Shown: positions 38,328-48,933, numbered from the stretch's first letter. The stretch: DNA of 64,000 bases from Zobellella taiwanensis (GCF_003012795.1 NZ_PXYH01000016.1:29429-93428), one strand, 5' to 3'. The notes: generated by a model from the letters alone, not told the origin. Numbers and translations: made by a program.

Positions 38328-38918
38328 TCAGTCCTCCTGTTGGGGAAAGAGGGTGCGGTCGATAAGATCGCACAGGCAATGGAGTGTGAGCAGGTTGACC
38401 TCGTGGATGCGGGGCGCGCGCAGCGCCGGCACCCGGATTTCCACGTCGTTGGGGCCGAGCAGGCCGGCCAGCTCGCCGCCGTCGCCGCCGCTCAGGGCCA
38501 CTATGGTCATATCCCGGCTCAATGCCGCTTCGGCGGCCTTGATCAGGTTGCGGCTGTGGCCGCTGGTGGAAATCACCACCAGCACGTCGCCGGCCTGGCC
38601 CAGGGCCCGGATCTGGCGGGCGTAGGCTTCGTCGAAGTGCTGGTCGACGGCGATGGCGCTGATGCTGCTGGTGTCCATGGTCAGGCAAAGGGCGGGCAGG
38701 GCGGGTCGCTCGGTTTCATAGCGGTTGATAAGCTCGCTGACAAACAGCTGGGCCAGGGCATTGGAGCCGCCATTACCGCACACCAGCAGCTTGTTGCCGT
38801 TGAGCAGGCACATCACCATCATCTGGGCGGCGGCCAGGATATCGTCGGGCAATGCCTCGGCGGCGGCGATTTTGGTCTGGATACTTTCGGTAAAGCTGGC
38901 TTTGATTTCTTCCTGCAT
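38328..38918 (-). CDS. diaA: DnaA initiator-associating protein DiaA
   Basis: A 196-residue SIS-domain protein similar to phosphoheptose isomerase GmhA. Motifs are [14 protein letters not shown] and [11 protein letters not shown]. In E. coli DiaA tetramers bind several DnaA molecules and promote orderly replication initiation. Position beside yraN and dolP favours DiaA over GmhA. Confidence 0.9.
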   Translation of the reverse strand: MQEEIKASFTESIQTKIAAAEALPDDILAAAQMMVMCLLNGNKLLVCGNGGSNALAQLFVSELINRYETERPALPALCLTMDTSSISAIAVDQHFDEAYARQIRALGQAGDVLVVISTSGHSRNLIKAAEAALSRDMTIVALSGGDGGELAGLLGPNDVEIRVPALRAPRIHEVNLLTLHCLCDLIDRTLFPQQED

Positions 38919-38926
38919 GGGATTCC

Positions 38927-39295
38927 TTAAAAGGCGTTGGGGATCCAGTGGATAAGGTCACCTTCACAGGCGACCAGGTCGAAGCGGCAGGACTGGCGGG
39001 CCTCGTTCAGTCCCTTCATCTGCAAATAGCAGGAGGCGGCCCGGCGCAGCCGCTGTTGCTTGGCGGCAGTCACCGAAGCGGCGGCGCCGCCAAAACGGCT
39101 ATTTTTGCGGTAGCGTACTTCCACGAACACCAGGGTGTCGCCCTGGCGCATAATCAGATCGATCTCCCCGAGCCGGCACAGGTAGTTGCGGGCTTCCAGC
39201 CGCAGCCCCCGGCCGAGCAGGTATTGCTCGGCCCGGCGCTCAAACTGATCGCCGCAGGCGCGTTTATCGTTGCCCGGCGGGGATCCAGTCGCCAT
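38927..39295 (-). CDS. yraN: UPF0102 family protein YraN
   Basis: A 122-residue protein with an endonuclease-like core: [23 protein letters not shown], the E-x-D...ExK arrangement of the restriction-enzyme/Holliday-resolvase fold. No firm function is known for the family. It overlaps the 3' end of lpoA by 32 bp and precedes diaA. Confidence 0.9.
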   Translation of the reverse strand: MATGSPPGNDKRACGDQFERRAEQYLLGRGLRLEARNYLCRLGEIDLIMRQGDTLVFVEVRYRKNSRFGGAAASVTAAKQQRLRRAASCYLQMKGLNEARQSCRFDLVACEGDLIHWIPNAF

Positions 39296-41099
39296 TACTG
39301 TACTCCATCCATTGCAGGCGCCGCTGCAGTACGCCGTCTGGCGTGACCGACAGCTCGCCGGTCAGGGCCGGCACCGGATGAGCGCCCTGGCGCAGGGGGT
39401 TGAGCTGGGGTATCAGCGTCAGGGCATCATACCCCATGGCGAACAGTCGTAGCCAGCTGGCCCCGGCGGCGGGCCACAGGCTCAGTACTTCGTCCTTGAG
39501 CTGGGGGGCGCCGTCGAAAAGCCAGGGCATGTCCGCCAGCCAGAGGCCATTGAGTTCGCTCATGGGGGCTTCGCCGGCGGGCACATGGCTGCGCGAGGTG
39601 ACATAGGTGGGCAGGCGGGCGGCCCGGCTGTCGCGCACAAAATCGAAGTAGGGCAGGATGAAGCGGGTTTCGGTGGCGTTGGAGGCCATGAATACCGAGT
39701 CGATTTCCCGGGGCGGCAGCATGGCGCCGGCCGGCTCGCCGACGGGCTGGACCTGGCCGGCAGGCATGCTCGGCCGGCTGTTCAGGGCGCGGCGCACATC
39801 GGCCTCGATGCCGGCCTGGTTATTGAAGTAGGCAACGATAGCCGGATGGCCGCTCTGCTGCTGCCACTGGCGGTTGAACTCCGTCGCCATCCGCCGGCCC
39901 AGGTCGTTGGCCGGGGCAAAGACCAGGGGCTGCTGGTGGCCGTTGTCCCACATTTGGCGCGCCGCTTCGGCGGCCTCGGCCTCGGGCGACAGGGAAAAGT
40001 AGTAGATATTGGCCAGGCCTGGCAGATAGGAGGGCTGGTTGAGGGCCAGCACCGGCATGGACAGGTTCTGCCCGGTCAGGGCGTCGATCTCCTCCTTCAG
40101 CAGGGGACCGAGGATGAAGTCGGCGCCGGCCTGTTCGACCTGCTGGTACAGGCTGGCCATGTCGCGGCCCTGGGTATCGAAGAAGCTCAGCCGGGAGGAC
40201 TGTCCCTGGTGGGCGCTGAGGATGCCACTGCGAAGGGCATTGCCCTGTTCCGCCAGCCTGCCCGACAGGGGCAGCAGGACGGCGATGTGGCTGGGCCTGA
40301 AATCCTGCATGCTCACGCCGGACAGGCTGTCGGGCAGGTAGGCCCGGGCAGGGTGCTCGGGAAAGCGGGCGTTCCAGGACTGCAATTGCCATTGGCGCTG
40401 GGCCGGCTGCAGATCCGGGTTGCCGAGGATGGCCATCAGCCTGAACCAGCCGTTGGCCTGTTCGCTGTACTGGGCGCCCTGGGCCTGCTGCAGGGTGCGT
40501 GGCGACTGGGTGTTGAGCAACTGGTGGATGCGCTCCCGGTTGTTGTCCTGCTCCCGTTGTGCCAGCAGATCGTGGCGTTCAATCAGGGCCCGGGCAGCCT
40601 CGATGGGCTGTTGCTGCTGTTCGTGGGCGTTGGCCCTGAGCAGCAGGTAATAGCCGCGGCCGTTGGCCGGCAGGCTGTTTGGATCCAGTCCGGACAGCCG
40701 TTGCAGGGCCTGGTCCGGCTGCCTGCCGGCCAGGGCGGCGGCGGCGTCGAGCAGGGTGACAACCGGTTGTTGTGCCAGCGGCGCCGCGCCGCGCAGGGTA
40801 TCGAGCAGCGGTGCCGCGGTGGCGGTATCGCCCTGCTGCAGCAAGGCTCGGATAGCCAGGACCTGCCAGCGCAAGGCATCGTCGCCCTCGGCCAGGGCCG
40901 CCTGGGCGCGGTATTGTTCTGCCGGCCGGTCGAGCGGGCTGAACATGTCCGGCGCCGGCTCGCTGACGACCCCGGGTTGCTGCTGCAGGCCGCCGGAGCA
41001 GGCCATCAGTATGGAGGAAAGCACCAGGGTGCACAGCAGTCGTGTTACACTCGCGCGTTGATATTGTGTCGCCAATCCCATTACCCCAAGCTGTGTCAT
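39264..41099 (-). CDS. lpoA: penicillin-binding protein activator LpoA
   Basis: A 611-residue outer-membrane lipoprotein that reaches through the periplasm to activate PBP1a. The lipobox is ILMAC (near residue 34), followed by a TPR-like helical N-domain (to about 245) and a C-terminal domain with the periplasmic-binding-protein type I fold (RPSHIAVLLPLSGRLAEQGNALRSG onward). The ATG at 41099 was chosen for its AGGA site at 5-nt spacing; ATG 41081 is an alternative that shortens the n-region by six residues. It is divergent from rsmI. Confidence 0.92.
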   Translation of the reverse strand: MTQLGVMGLATQYQRASVTRLLCTLVLSSILMACSGGLQQQPGVVSEPAPDMFSPLDRPAEQYRAQAALAEGDDALRWQVLAIRALLQQGDTATAAPLLDTLRGAAPLAQQPVVTLLDAAAALAGRQPDQALQRLSGLDPNSLPANGRGYYLLLRANAHEQQQQPIEAARALIERHDLLAQREQDNNRERIHQLLNTQSPRTLQQAQGAQYSEQANGWFRLMAILGNPDLQPAQRQWQLQSWNARFPEHPARAYLPDSLSGVSMQDFRPSHIAVLLPLSGRLAEQGNALRSGILSAHQGQSSRLSFFDTQGRDMASLYQQVEQAGADFILGPLLKEEIDALTGQNLSMPVLALNQPSYLPGLANIYYFSLSPEAEAAEAARQMWDNGHQQPLVFAPANDLGRRMATEFNRQWQQQSGHPAIVAYFNNQAGIEADVRRALNSRPSMPAGQVQPVGEPAGAMLPPREIDSVFMASNATETRFILPYFDFVRDSRAARLPTYVTSRSHVPAGEAPMSELNGLWLADMPWLFDGAPQLKDEVLSLWPAAGASWLRLFAMGYDALTLIPQLNPLRQGAHPVPALTGELSVTPDGVLQRRLQWMEYSNGDWIPAGQR

Positions 41100-41109
41100 T
41101 CTGGTCCTA

Positions 41110-41138
41110 AGTGTAATAGGGCCATGACGGTGAGACAA
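41110..41138 (-). promoter_or_regulatory. sigma-70 promoter for lpoA
   Basis: Minus strand: TTGTCT (41138-41133), 17-bp spacer, TACACT (41115-41110). Transcription would start only a few bases before the first lpoA ATG. Confidence 0.55.
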
Positions 41139-41158
41139 TTGCTTGCACAGGAGTCCCT

Positions 41159-41998
41159 ATGAGCCAAGCGGCCGAACTGTATATTGTGCCCACCCCCATC
41201 GGCAACCTGAATGATATCAGCCAGCGCGCCCTGGATACCCTGCGCGAGGTAGATCTGATCGCCTGCGAGGATACCCGCCATACCGGCAAACTGCTGTCCC
41301 ACTACCAGATCGGTACGCCGACCTGGGCATTGCATGATCACAACGAGCAATACAAGGCAGAGCAACTGGTCGGCCGGCTGCTGAACGGCCAGCGTATCGC
41401 CCTGGTGTCCGACGCGGGCACACCGCTGATCAGCGACCCCGGTTATCACCTGGTCAATCGCTGTCGCGAGGCGGGGATCCGGGTGGTGGCCCTGCCCGGT
41501 CCCTGTGCCGCTGTGGCCGCCCTGTCCGCCGCCGGCCTGCCCACGGATCGTTTTGTTTTCGAAGGATTCCTGCCGGCCAAGGAGAAGGCGCGTTTCGACA
41601 AGCTCGAAAGCCTGAAGGAAGAACCCAGAACCATGGTGTTTTACGAATCGCCCCGGCGCCTGCTCGGCACCGTGGCAGCGCTGGTGGAGGTAATGGGCCG
41701 GGAGCGGCGCCTGGTGGTGGCGAGGGAGCTGACCAAGACCTTCGAAAGCATACAGGGCCTGCCGGCGGCCGAGATGCTGACCTGGCTGGGTGAGGACGAC
41801 AATCGATGCAGGGGCGAAATCGTGCTGATGGTGGCGGGCCACCAGGCCGACGGCGAATCCCTGCCGGCCGAGGCCCTGCGTACCCTGGCCCTGTTGCGGG
41901 CAGAGCTGCCCCTGAAGAAGGCGGCGGCGCTCACCGCCGAGATCCATGGAGTCAAGAAAAACGCCCTCTATAAATACGGTCTTGAACAGCCGGAGTAG
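41159..41998 (+). CDS. rsmI: 16S rRNA (cytidine-1402-2'-O)-methyltransferase
   Basis: A 279-residue tetrapyrrole-methylase-fold enzyme that 2'-O-methylates C1402 in the decoding centre. Conserved blocks are [40 protein letters not shown] and ALPGPCA. The ATG at 41159 follows an AGGAG site. It directly precedes rnpB. Confidence 0.97.
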   Translation: MSQAAELYIVPTPIGNLNDISQRALDTLREVDLIACEDTRHTGKLLSHYQIGTPTWALHDHNEQYKAEQLVGRLLNGQRIALVSDAGTPLISDPGYHLVNRCREAGIRVVALPGPCAAVAALSAAGLPTDRFVFEGFLPAKEKARFDKLESLKEEPRTMVFYESPRRLLGTVAALVEVMGRERRLVVARELTKTFESIQGLPAAEMLTWLGEDDNRCRGEIVLMVAGHQADGESLPAEALRTLALLRAELPLKKAAALTAEIHGVKKNALYKYGLEQPE

Positions 41999-42027
41999 GG
42001 CCGCTGGTATCGGGGGAGCGGCTGGTG

Positions 42028-42033
42028 TACACT
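42028..42033 (+). promoter_or_regulatory. -10 element of rnpB
   Basis: TACACT lies exactly one promoter distance (7 bp) before the inferred 5' end of RNase P RNA. A convincing -35 is not visible. Confidence 0.5.
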
Positions 42034-42040
42034 GCGCCGC

Positions 42041-42427
<387 letters not shown>

Positions 42428-42433
42428 ATTCGC

Positions 42434-42464
42434 GAAAAACGCAGCCCAGGCTGCGTTTTTTCGT
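42434..42464 (+). terminator. intrinsic terminator of rnpB
   Basis: AAAAACGCAGCC paired with GGCTGCGTTTTT, then a further T: a strong Rho-independent terminator 8 bp after the P1 helix. Confidence 0.93.
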
Positions 42465-42591
42465 TTGCGGGTATTCCTTAGCCGGAAATTAAATTTTCTC
42501 CAGTTTCCGGGAAATCTCCTTAAAAAGCAGCCGACTATTTACCGCTGTCCGACTCTTCAGCGTCCTTTGTCGTGAGCGAGCATTTCCTTGC

Positions 42592-42620
42592 TTGAAAAGC
42601 TGGTATGGCCTCCTTACACT
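42592..42620 (+). promoter_or_regulatory. promoter of the dcw cluster (Pmra)
   Basis: TTGAAA (42592-42597, five of six), a 17-bp spacer, TACACT (42615-42620). It sits about 60 bp before mraZ, immediately upstream of the MraZ repeats, as expected for the main dcw promoter. Confidence 0.65.
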
Positions 42621-42628
42621 TGAGCCGG

Positions 42629-42662
42629 GTGGTAAAAAGTGGATCTTTGTGGAACAAAGTAG
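42629..42662 (+). promoter_or_regulatory. MraZ operator: 10-bp phased GTGG boxes
   Basis: GTGG occurs at 42629, 42639 and 42649, and a GTAG variant at 42659: exact 10-bp spacing, all on one face of the helix, between the promoter and mraZ. MraZ is known to bind short TGG-type direct repeats with this periodicity in its own promoter region, so this should be its autoregulatory operator. Confidence 0.75.
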
Positions 42663-42679
42663 ATTAACAAGGACTCAGA

Positions 42680-43138
42680 ATGCTGCGTGGTGCTCACGCC
42701 ATCAGCCTGGACAGCAAGGGGCGGTTGGCCATACCGACACGATTCCGGGATGCGTTGCGCGATGAGTGCGACGGCCTGTTGATCTGCACCATCGATATCA
42801 GTAACCCCTGCCTGCTGCTCTACCCCCTCGCCGAGTGGGAACTGATAGAAAAAAAGCTGCGCACCCTGTCGAGTACCCATCCCCAGGAACGGCGCCTGCA
42901 GCGCCTGTTGCTCGGCCATGCCGCGGAATGCGAGCTGGACGGCAACGGCCGCTGCCTGATCCCGGGTCCGCTGCGTCAGCATGCGGGGCTGGACCGGAAA
43001 ATCATGCTGGTGGGACAACTCAACCGTTTCGAAATCTGGGATGAGGGACGCTGGCAACAACAAATCAACGACGACTTGCAGGCCCTGCCCAAAGAAGGCT
43101 GGGAATGCTCGGAACGACTGCGGGACTTTTCGCTATAA
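42680..43138 (+). CDS. mraZ: transcriptional regulator MraZ
   Basis: A 152-residue AbrB-fold regulator with two tandem swapped-hairpin domains ([24 protein letters not shown] and the second [18 protein letters not shown] copy). It forms ring oligomers and represses the dcw promoter in E. coli. First gene of the cluster; the stop is one base from the rsmH start. Confidence 0.96.
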   Translation: MLRGAHAISLDSKGRLAIPTRFRDALRDECDGLLICTIDISNPCLLLYPLAEWELIEKKLRTLSSTHPQERRLQRLLLGHAAECELDGNGRCLIPGPLRQHAGLDRKIMLVGQLNRFEIWDEGRWQQQINDDLQALPKEGWECSERLRDFSL

Positions 43139-43139
43139 C

Positions 43140-44084
43140 ATGAGTGAACAACAGGCACACATCACAGTACTGCTGCACGAGGCCGTAGCCGGGCTCAATA
43201 TCCGCCCCGACGGCATCTATGTGGACGGTACCTTCGGCCGGGGCGGCCACTCCCGCCATATACTGTCGCAGCTGGGTCCCGAAGGACGCCTGCTGGCCAT
43301 CGACAGGGATCCGGCCGCCATCGCCGTTGCCCGGCAAATCGCCGATCCCCGCTTCCGTATCCTGCACGGTCCCTTCTCACGGCTGGCGCAAATGGTCGAA
43401 GAGGCCGGCCTGGCCGGTCGTATCGATGGCGTGCTGCTTGATTTGGGCGTGTCTTCGCCGCAACTGGACGAAGCCGAACGGGGCTTCAGCTTCCAGAAGG
43501 ATGGCCCCCTCGATATGCGCATGGATCCGGGCTCTGGCCAAAGCGCGGCCGACTGGCTCAACCAGGCGGCCGAAGAGGACATCGCCTGGGTGCTGAAAAC
43601 CTTTGGTGAGGAAAAGTTTGCCCGTAAAATCGCCCGCGCCATCGTTCACGATCGCCAGATCACGCCCTGGAGCCGTACCCGCCAGCTGGCGGAGATGATA
43701 GCCCGGGTCAGCCCCAGCCGGGAAAAGAACAAGCATGCGGCCACCCGCAGCTTCCAGGCGATCCGTATTTACATCAACAGCGAGCTGGATGAGATCGAGC
43801 AGGCCCTGGACGGTGCCCTCAAGGTGCTGGCGCCGGGGGGGCGGCTGTCGGTGATCAGCTTTCATTCCCTGGAGGACCGGCTGGTCAAGCACTTTATCCG
43901 CAAACAGGAAAAGGGGCCCGAAGTACCGCCCGGATTGCCGCTGACCGAGGCCCAGCTGGCCGGTGGCCGGCTGCTGAAAAGCGTCGGCAAGGCCCAGAAG
44001 CCTTCGGCCGCGGAAGTGGCGGCCAACCCGCGTGCGCGCAGTTCGGTGCTGCGGGTGGCACAGCGTCTGGAGACGCCGGCGTGA
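43140..44084 (+). CDS. rsmH: 16S rRNA (cytosine-1402-N4)-methyltransferase
   Basis: A 314-residue MraW/RsmH SAM methyltransferase that modifies the same C1402 base as RsmI, whose gene is just upstream of rnpB. The SAM loop is [15 protein letters not shown]; other conserved parts are [20 protein letters not shown] and [14 protein letters not shown]. The ATG at 43140 follows the mraZ stop by 1 bp, and the TGA overlaps the ftsL GTG. Confidence 0.97.
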   Translation: MSEQQAHITVLLHEAVAGLNIRPDGIYVDGTFGRGGHSRHILSQLGPEGRLLAIDRDPAAIAVARQIADPRFRILHGPFSRLAQMVEEAGLAGRIDGVLLDLGVSSPQLDEAERGFSFQKDGPLDMRMDPGSGQSAADWLNQAAEEDIAWVLKTFGEEKFARKIARAIVHDRQITPWSRTRQLAEMIARVSPSREKNKHAATRSFQAIRIYINSELDEIEQALDGALKVLAPGGRLSVISFHSLEDRLVKHFIRKQEKGPEVPPGLPLTEAQLAGGRLLKSVGKAQKPSAAEVAANPRARSSVLRVAQRLETPA

Positions 44085-44395
44085 TCGACGGTCGTATCAA
44101 CCTGGCCCGGGAAATCGGCCAGGATCTGCTGCGCCACAAGTGGCATCTGCTGCTGGCCATGGTGACCGTGCTGTCGGCGATGGCGGTTATCGTGGTGACC
44201 CATGGTACCCGTCAGCTGACCAGCGAATACAACGAGCTGATGGCGGAGCAGGACCGGCTCGACATCGAGTGGCGCAACCTGCTGCTGGAGCAGAATACCC
44301 TGATGGAACACAGCCGGGTCGAGGCCCTGGCCCGGGACAAACTGGGCATGCACAGGCCCGACCCCGGTAAGGAAAAACTGGTGACCCAACCATGA
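44081..44395 (+). CDS. ftsL: cell division protein FtsL
   Basis: A 104-residue bitopic divisome protein: cytoplasmic N-terminus, one membrane helix (about 21-40, [19 protein letters not shown]) and a periplasmic coiled coil (about 45-85) that binds FtsB and FtsQ and activates FtsWI. The GTG start at 44081 overlaps the rsmH stop (GTGA); the ATGA overlap with ftsI follows. Confidence 0.93.
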   Translation: MIDGRINLAREIGQDLLRHKWHLLLAMVTVLSAMAVIVVTHGTRQLTSEYNELMAEQDRLDIEWRNLLLEQNTLMEHSRVEALARDKLGMHRPDPGKEKLVTQP

Positions 44396-46140
44396 GCAGG
44401 CGCAACAAAAGCAAGAAAGAACCCATGCTGGCCGGCTGGCGCTTCCTGACGCTGTGCTCGGTGATCCTGCTCGCCTTTGTGGCGTTGTTTGCCCGGGCCG
44501 CCTGGATCCAGGTCATTTCCCCGGATCGGCTGCGGCTGGAAGGGGATCTGCGGTCATTGCGCTCCACCGCCGTCAGCAGTACCTCCAGGGGCATGATCAT
44601 GGATCGCAATGGCGAGGAGCTGGCGGTATCGGTGCCGGTACAGGCGGTGTGGGCCGATCCCAAGCAGATCCACGCCGAGCACAGCCTGGATCGTCAACAG
44701 GCCTGGCAGGCCCTGGCCGACGTGCTGGGCGTGCCCCACGATACCCTGCTGTCCAGGGTGCAGGATCCCAAACGCCGCTTCGTCTACCTGCAACGTCAGG
44801 TAACGCCGGCAGTGGCCGAATATATCCGCAAGCTGCGCCTGCCCGGCGTCCATCTGCGGCCCGAAGAGCGGCGTTTTTATCCCACCGGCGAGATCAATGC
44901 CCATCTGGTGGGCATGACCAATATCGACGGCACCGGCATCGAGGGCATCGAGCGGGCATTCAATGAATGGCTCACCGCCCAGCCGGGCGAGCGCAAGGTG
45001 CGCAAGGATCGCATGGGTCGGGTGATCGAGGATCTGGGGGTGGTGTCCGAGGCGCGGGAAGCCAACAACGTGCAGCTGACCATAGATCAGCGCATTCAGG
45101 CGCTGGCCTATCGTTCGCTCAAACGGGCCTCCGAGTTCCATCGGGTAACGTCCGCCTCCCTGGTGATGCTGGACGTCAAGACCGGCGAAGTGCTGGCCAT
45201 GGTCAACACTCCTTCCTACAACCCCAACAACCGTGGCCAGTACCAGAGTTTCCGTGCCCGCAACCGGGCGGTGACCGATACCTACGAGCCGGGCTCGACG
45301 CTCAAGCCGCTGATTGTGGTCAGTGCCCTTGAAAACGGCGTAGTACAGGCCGATTCCATCATCGACACCAGCCCGGGCTGGGTCCGGCTGGGTGGCAAAC
45401 GGGTATCCGATACCCGCAACCTCGGCAAGATCAGTGTGCAGACGGTGCTGCAGCGCTCTTCCAACATGGGCATGGTGCGCATGGCCATGCAGGAAACCCC
45501 CGAACAACTGCTCGACACCCTCTACCGTTTCGGCCTCGGCATCGATTCGGGCATGGGCCTGGTGGGCGAAAGCACCGGTATGGTGCCCCAGCGCCGGCGC
45601 TGGTCCGATATCGAAAAGGCGACCCTGTCGTTCGGCTACGGCGTGACCGTGACCCCGCTGCAACTGGCCCAGTCCTACGCGGTGCTGGCCAATGGCGGCG
45701 TGCGTTACCCCCTGACCATCGTCAAGCGCAGCCAGCCGCCGGTGGGGGAACAGGTGATTGCCCGCCAACATGCGGACGATGTGCTGATGATGCTGGAAAC
45801 CGTGGTGGGTCCGGGCGGCACCGCCCGCAACGCGGCCATCCCCGGTTACCGGGTGGCGGGCAAGACGGGGACCTCGCGCAAGGCGGTGGCGGGGGGCTAC
45901 GGCAGTGATTATGTGGGGGTGTTTGCGGGCATGGCGCCGGTCAGCGATCCCCGTCTGGCCATGGTGGTGGTGATGAACGAACCCCAGGGCGAGCAGTATT
46001 ACGGTGGCCAGGTGGCGGCGCCAGTGTTCGCCGAGGTGATGAGCGGCGCCCTGCAACTGCTCAATATCCGCCCCGATGCGGCCACCGAAGAACAATTCCA
46101 ACTGGCAGGCCAGGAGGCAGCCCTTGTCCCTCACACTTAG
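44392..46140 (+). CDS. ftsI: peptidoglycan transpeptidase FtsI (PBP3)
   Basis: A 582-residue class B penicillin-binding protein for septal cross-linking. It has one N-terminal membrane helix (about 17-37), a pedestal domain, then the transpeptidase with SxxK Ser302 (STLK), SSN 356-358 and KTG 491-493. It works with FtsW, encoded downstream. It starts by ATGA overlap with ftsL. Confidence 0.97.
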   Translation: MSRRNKSKKEPMLAGWRFLTLCSVILLAFVALFARAAWIQVISPDRLRLEGDLRSLRSTAVSSTSRGMIMDRNGEELAVSVPVQAVWADPKQIHAEHSLDRQQAWQALADVLGVPHDTLLSRVQDPKRRFVYLQRQVTPAVAEYIRKLRLPGVHLRPEERRFYPTGEINAHLVGMTNIDGTGIEGIERAFNEWLTAQPGERKVRKDRMGRVIEDLGVVSEAREANNVQLTIDQRIQALAYRSLKRASEFHRVTSASLVMLDVKTGEVLAMVNTPSYNPNNRGQYQSFRARNRAVTDTYEPGSTLKPLIVVSALENGVVQADSIIDTSPGWVRLGGKRVSDTRNLGKISVQTVLQRSSNMGMVRMAMQETPEQLLDTLYRFGLGIDSGMGLVGESTGMVPQRRRWSDIEKATLSFGYGVTVTPLQLAQSYAVLANGGVRYPLTIVKRSQPPVGEQVIARQHADDVLMMLETVVGPGGTARNAAIPGYRVAGKTGTSRKAVAGGYGSDYVGVFAGMAPVSDPRLAMVVVMNEPQGEQYYGGQVAAPVFAEVMSGALQLLNIRPDAATEEQFQLAGQEAALVPHT

Positions 46141-47596
46141 AGATCTGGCGGTGCCGCTCGGCCTGTCGGCCCCGGCCATCGCCATCGAGCGCATGACCCT
46201 CGACAGCCGGGACGTGGCCCCAGGCTGTCTTTTTGTTGCCGTCCGCGGCCACAGCGCCGATGGTCGCGACTTTATCGCCGAAGCACTGGCCCGGGGCGCG
46301 GCGGCGGTGATGTTCCAGGCAGACAGCCCGGAGCAGGCCGGCCTGGCGCGCGATGACCACCGCCTGCTCGGGGTGTATCGCTTGCCCGAGCAACTGTCGC
46401 TGCTGGCCGGGGTGTTCCATGGCGATCCGTCCCGTCAGCTGCAACTGGTCGGGGTGACCGGCACCAACGGTAAAACCACGGTCACCCAGCTTGTGGCCCA
46501 GTGGAGCCGCCTGCTGGGAACCCGGGCCGGGGTCATGGGGACCCTGGGCAACGGCCTCGACGGTGCCTTGCGTACTACCGCCAATACCACCGGCTCGGCC
46601 CTGGATGTACAGCGGGAGCTGGCGGAACAACTGGCGGCCGGTGCCAAACGGGTGGCGATGGAAGTGTCTTCCCACGGTCTGCACCAGCACCGGGTGGCGG
46701 CGCTGGATTTTGACGTGGCAGTGTTCACCAACCTGAGCCGCGACCACCTGGATTACCACGGCACCATGGCCGAATACGGCGAGGCCAAGCGACAGCTGTT
46801 CGAACTGTGCTCCCGGGCCAGGGTGATCAATGCCGACGACGTGGTGGGGCGGCGCTGGCTGGGCCGCTATCCGGACGCCGTGGCCTGCAGCCTGCATGGT
46901 CGGGTGGCGGATTTCCCCGGCCGCCAGCTGGTGGCGGAAACGGTGCATTTTTATGGCGACGGGGTGAAAGTGACCGTTAACTCCGACTGGGGGAATGGTG
47001 TATTATCCGCACCCCTGATGGGACGCTTCAACGTGGCCAACCTGCTGGCGGCCATGGCGAGCCTGCTGGCGCTGGGTGAATCCTTCGACCGGTTGCTGGC
47101 CACGGCGCCCGGCCTGGCCGGCGTGGCCGGCCGGATGGAGCCGTTCCGGACGGCCGGCAAGCCGCAGGTGGTAGTGGATTACGCCCATACTCCCGATGCC
47201 CTGGAGCAGGTGCTGCAGGCGCTGCGCCAGCATTGTCGGGGCCGGCTCTGGTGCCTGGTAGGCTGCGGCGGCGATCGGGACAAGGGCAAGCGCCCGCTGA
47301 TGGCGGCGGCGGCAGAGGCCGGCGCCGATGTGGTTATTCTGACCGACGACAACCCCCGTACCGAGTCACCCGAGGCCATCATCGATGATATGCGGCGAGG
47401 CTTGTCGGAGCCGGAGGCGGCCCTGGTGATCCACCAAAGGGCCGATGCCATCCGCCATGCCATTGAGCAGGCGGGCGTGGACGATATTGTTTTGGTAGCA
47501 GGCAAGGGCCATGAGGATTATCAGATAGTGGGTACTCACAAATTGCACTATAGCGACCGGGAAACGGTGGCACAGCTGCTGGGAGCCGGCGCGTGA
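46124..47596 (+). CDS. murE: UDP-MurNAc-tripeptide synthetase MurE
   Basis: A 490-residue Mur ligase that adds the third residue of the stem peptide. The ATP loop is TGTNGKT (112-118); the DNPRTE motif marks meso-diaminopimelate specificity. The start is TTG 46124, preceded by AGGAGG at 7-nt spacing and giving MSLTLRDLAVPLG; no ATG or GTG fits as well. It overlaps the end of ftsI by 17 bp and murF by 4 bp. Confidence 0.94.
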   Translation: MSLTLRDLAVPLGLSAPAIAIERMTLDSRDVAPGCLFVAVRGHSADGRDFIAEALARGAAAVMFQADSPEQAGLARDDHRLLGVYRLPEQLSLLAGVFHGDPSRQLQLVGVTGTNGKTTVTQLVAQWSRLLGTRAGVMGTLGNGLDGALRTTANTTGSALDVQRELAEQLAAGAKRVAMEVSSHGLHQHRVAALDFDVAVFTNLSRDHLDYHGTMAEYGEAKRQLFELCSRARVINADDVVGRRWLGRYPDAVACSLHGRVADFPGRQLVAETVHFYGDGVKVTVNSDWGNGVLSAPLMGRFNVANLLAAMASLLALGESFDRLLATAPGLAGVAGRMEPFRTAGKPQVVVDYAHTPDALEQVLQALRQHCRGRLWCLVGCGGDRDKGKRPLMAAAAEAGADVVILTDDNPRTESPEAIIDDMRRGLSEPEAALVIHQRADAIRHAIEQAGVDDIVLVAGKGHEDYQIVGTHKLHYSDRETVAQLLGAGA

Positions 47597-48933
47597 TCCC
47601 GCTTGGCCTTGAATGGCTGGCCCAGGCCTCCGGTGGCGAGTTGCGCGGCGCCGGGGGCGATATCCTGGCGGTCACCACCGACAGTCGCCAGCCGATGGCG
47701 CCGGGCAGCCTGTTCGTGGCCCTGGCCGGCGAGCGCTTCGACGGGCACGACTTCGCCGTCCGGGCGGCAGAGCAGGGCGCTGCTGCGCTGCTGGTGGAAC
47801 GCTGGCTCGATATCGACCTGCCCCAGATCAAGGTGGCCGACACCCGGCTGGCGCTGGGCGTGCTCGGCGGCCTGGTGCGCGAGCGGAGCCGGGCCCGCGT
47901 CCTGGCCATCACCGGCAGTTGCGGCAAGACCACGGTCAAGGAAATGGCGGCCGCCATACTGCGCCAGAAAGGCTCCGTGCTGGCCACCCGGGGCAACCTC
48001 AACAACGAGATAGGGGTGCCCCTGACCCTGTGCGAGCTGACCGAGGACATCGAATACGCGGTGATTGAGCTGGGGGCCAACCATATCGGCGAGATCGCCT
48101 GGACCAGCTCGCTGACCAAGCCCCATGTGGCACTGATCAATAATGTGGAAGCGTCCCACCTGGAGGGCTTCGGCTCCCTCGAGGGTATTGCCCGCGCCAA
48201 GGGCGAGATTTACGACGGCCTGGTCGAGGGTGGCGTCGCCATCGCCAACGGCGACAGCCCCTTCTGCGCCCTGTGGAAGGAAAAGCACCACCTGGTCTAT
48301 TTCGGCGAGCGGCGCGAGTACGAAGCCCGCCAGGTAGTGCTGGACAAGACCGGTTGCGCCCGCTTCCGGCTGCTGACGCCCAACGGCGAGGTGACGGTAC
48401 AACTGCCGGTGCCCGGCAAACACAACGTGACCAACGCCCTGGCCGCTGCCGCCGCCACCGAAGCCCTCGGCGCCAGCCTGGAAGAAATTGCGACGGGGCT
48501 TGCCGCCTTTGGCTCGGCCAGGGGACGGCTGCAGGTGTGGACGCGACCCGGGCTGACGGTGCTGGATGATACCTATAACGCCAGCGTGGCGTCGGTACTG
48601 GCGGGGCTCGATACCCTGGCCAGCCTGCCCGGCTATCGCATCTTCGTATTCGGCGACATGGCGGAGCTGGGCGACTACAGCAAGGAGATGCACCTCAAGG
48701 TGGGCGAGCATGCCCGCAAGCTCGGCATCGATCTGGTGCTGACCGTAGGCCGGGACAGCAAGGATACGGCCATGGCGGCCCATGGCCGCCATTTCGACAA
48801 CAAGCAGCAGCTGTGGCCGGAGCTGGCCGCGGCGCTGGCACAGCACAACAAGGTGGTGGTTTTGGTCAAGGGTGCACGCAGTGCCCGGATGGAAGACATG
48901 GTCCGGGCGATTCAGGAGGGCAAGCTATGCTAG
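47593..48933 (+). CDS. murF: UDP-MurNAc-pentapeptide synthetase MurF
   Basis: A 446-residue Mur ligase attaching D-Ala-D-Ala (from DdlB, encoded downstream). The ATP loop is TGSCGKT (107-113), followed by the [10 protein letters not shown] and [10 protein letters not shown] blocks. The GTG start at 47593 overlaps murE (GTGA). The 3' end overlaps mraY by 7 bp. Confidence 0.96.
   Translation: MIPLGLEWLAQASGGELRGAGGDILAVTTDSRQPMAPGSLFVALAGERFDGHDFAVRAAEQGAAALLVERWLDIDLPQIKVADTRLALGVLGGLVRERSRARVLAITGSCGKTTVKEMAAAILRQKGSVLATRGNLNNEIGVPLTLCELTEDIEYAVIELGANHIGEIAWTSSLTKPHVALINNVEASHLEGFGSLEGIARAKGEIYDGLVEGGVAIANGDSPFCALWKEKHHLVYFGERREYEARQVVLDKTGCARFRLLTPNGEVTVQLPVPGKHNVTNALAAAAATEALGASLEEIATGLAAFGSARGRLQVWTRPGLTVLDDTYNASVASVLAGLDTLASLPGYRIFVFGDMAELGDYSKEMHLKVGEHARKLGIDLVLTVGRDSKDTAMAAHGRHFDNKQQLWPELAAALAQHNKVVVLVKGARSARMEDMVRAIQEGKLC

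Noticed and set aside
39585..41162. 525-codon open frame antisense to lpoA
   Set aside because: lpoA on the other strand has a complete lipobox and family motifs. The antisense frame is a by-product of high GC; its translation is low-complexity G/Q/H-rich and has no start signal.
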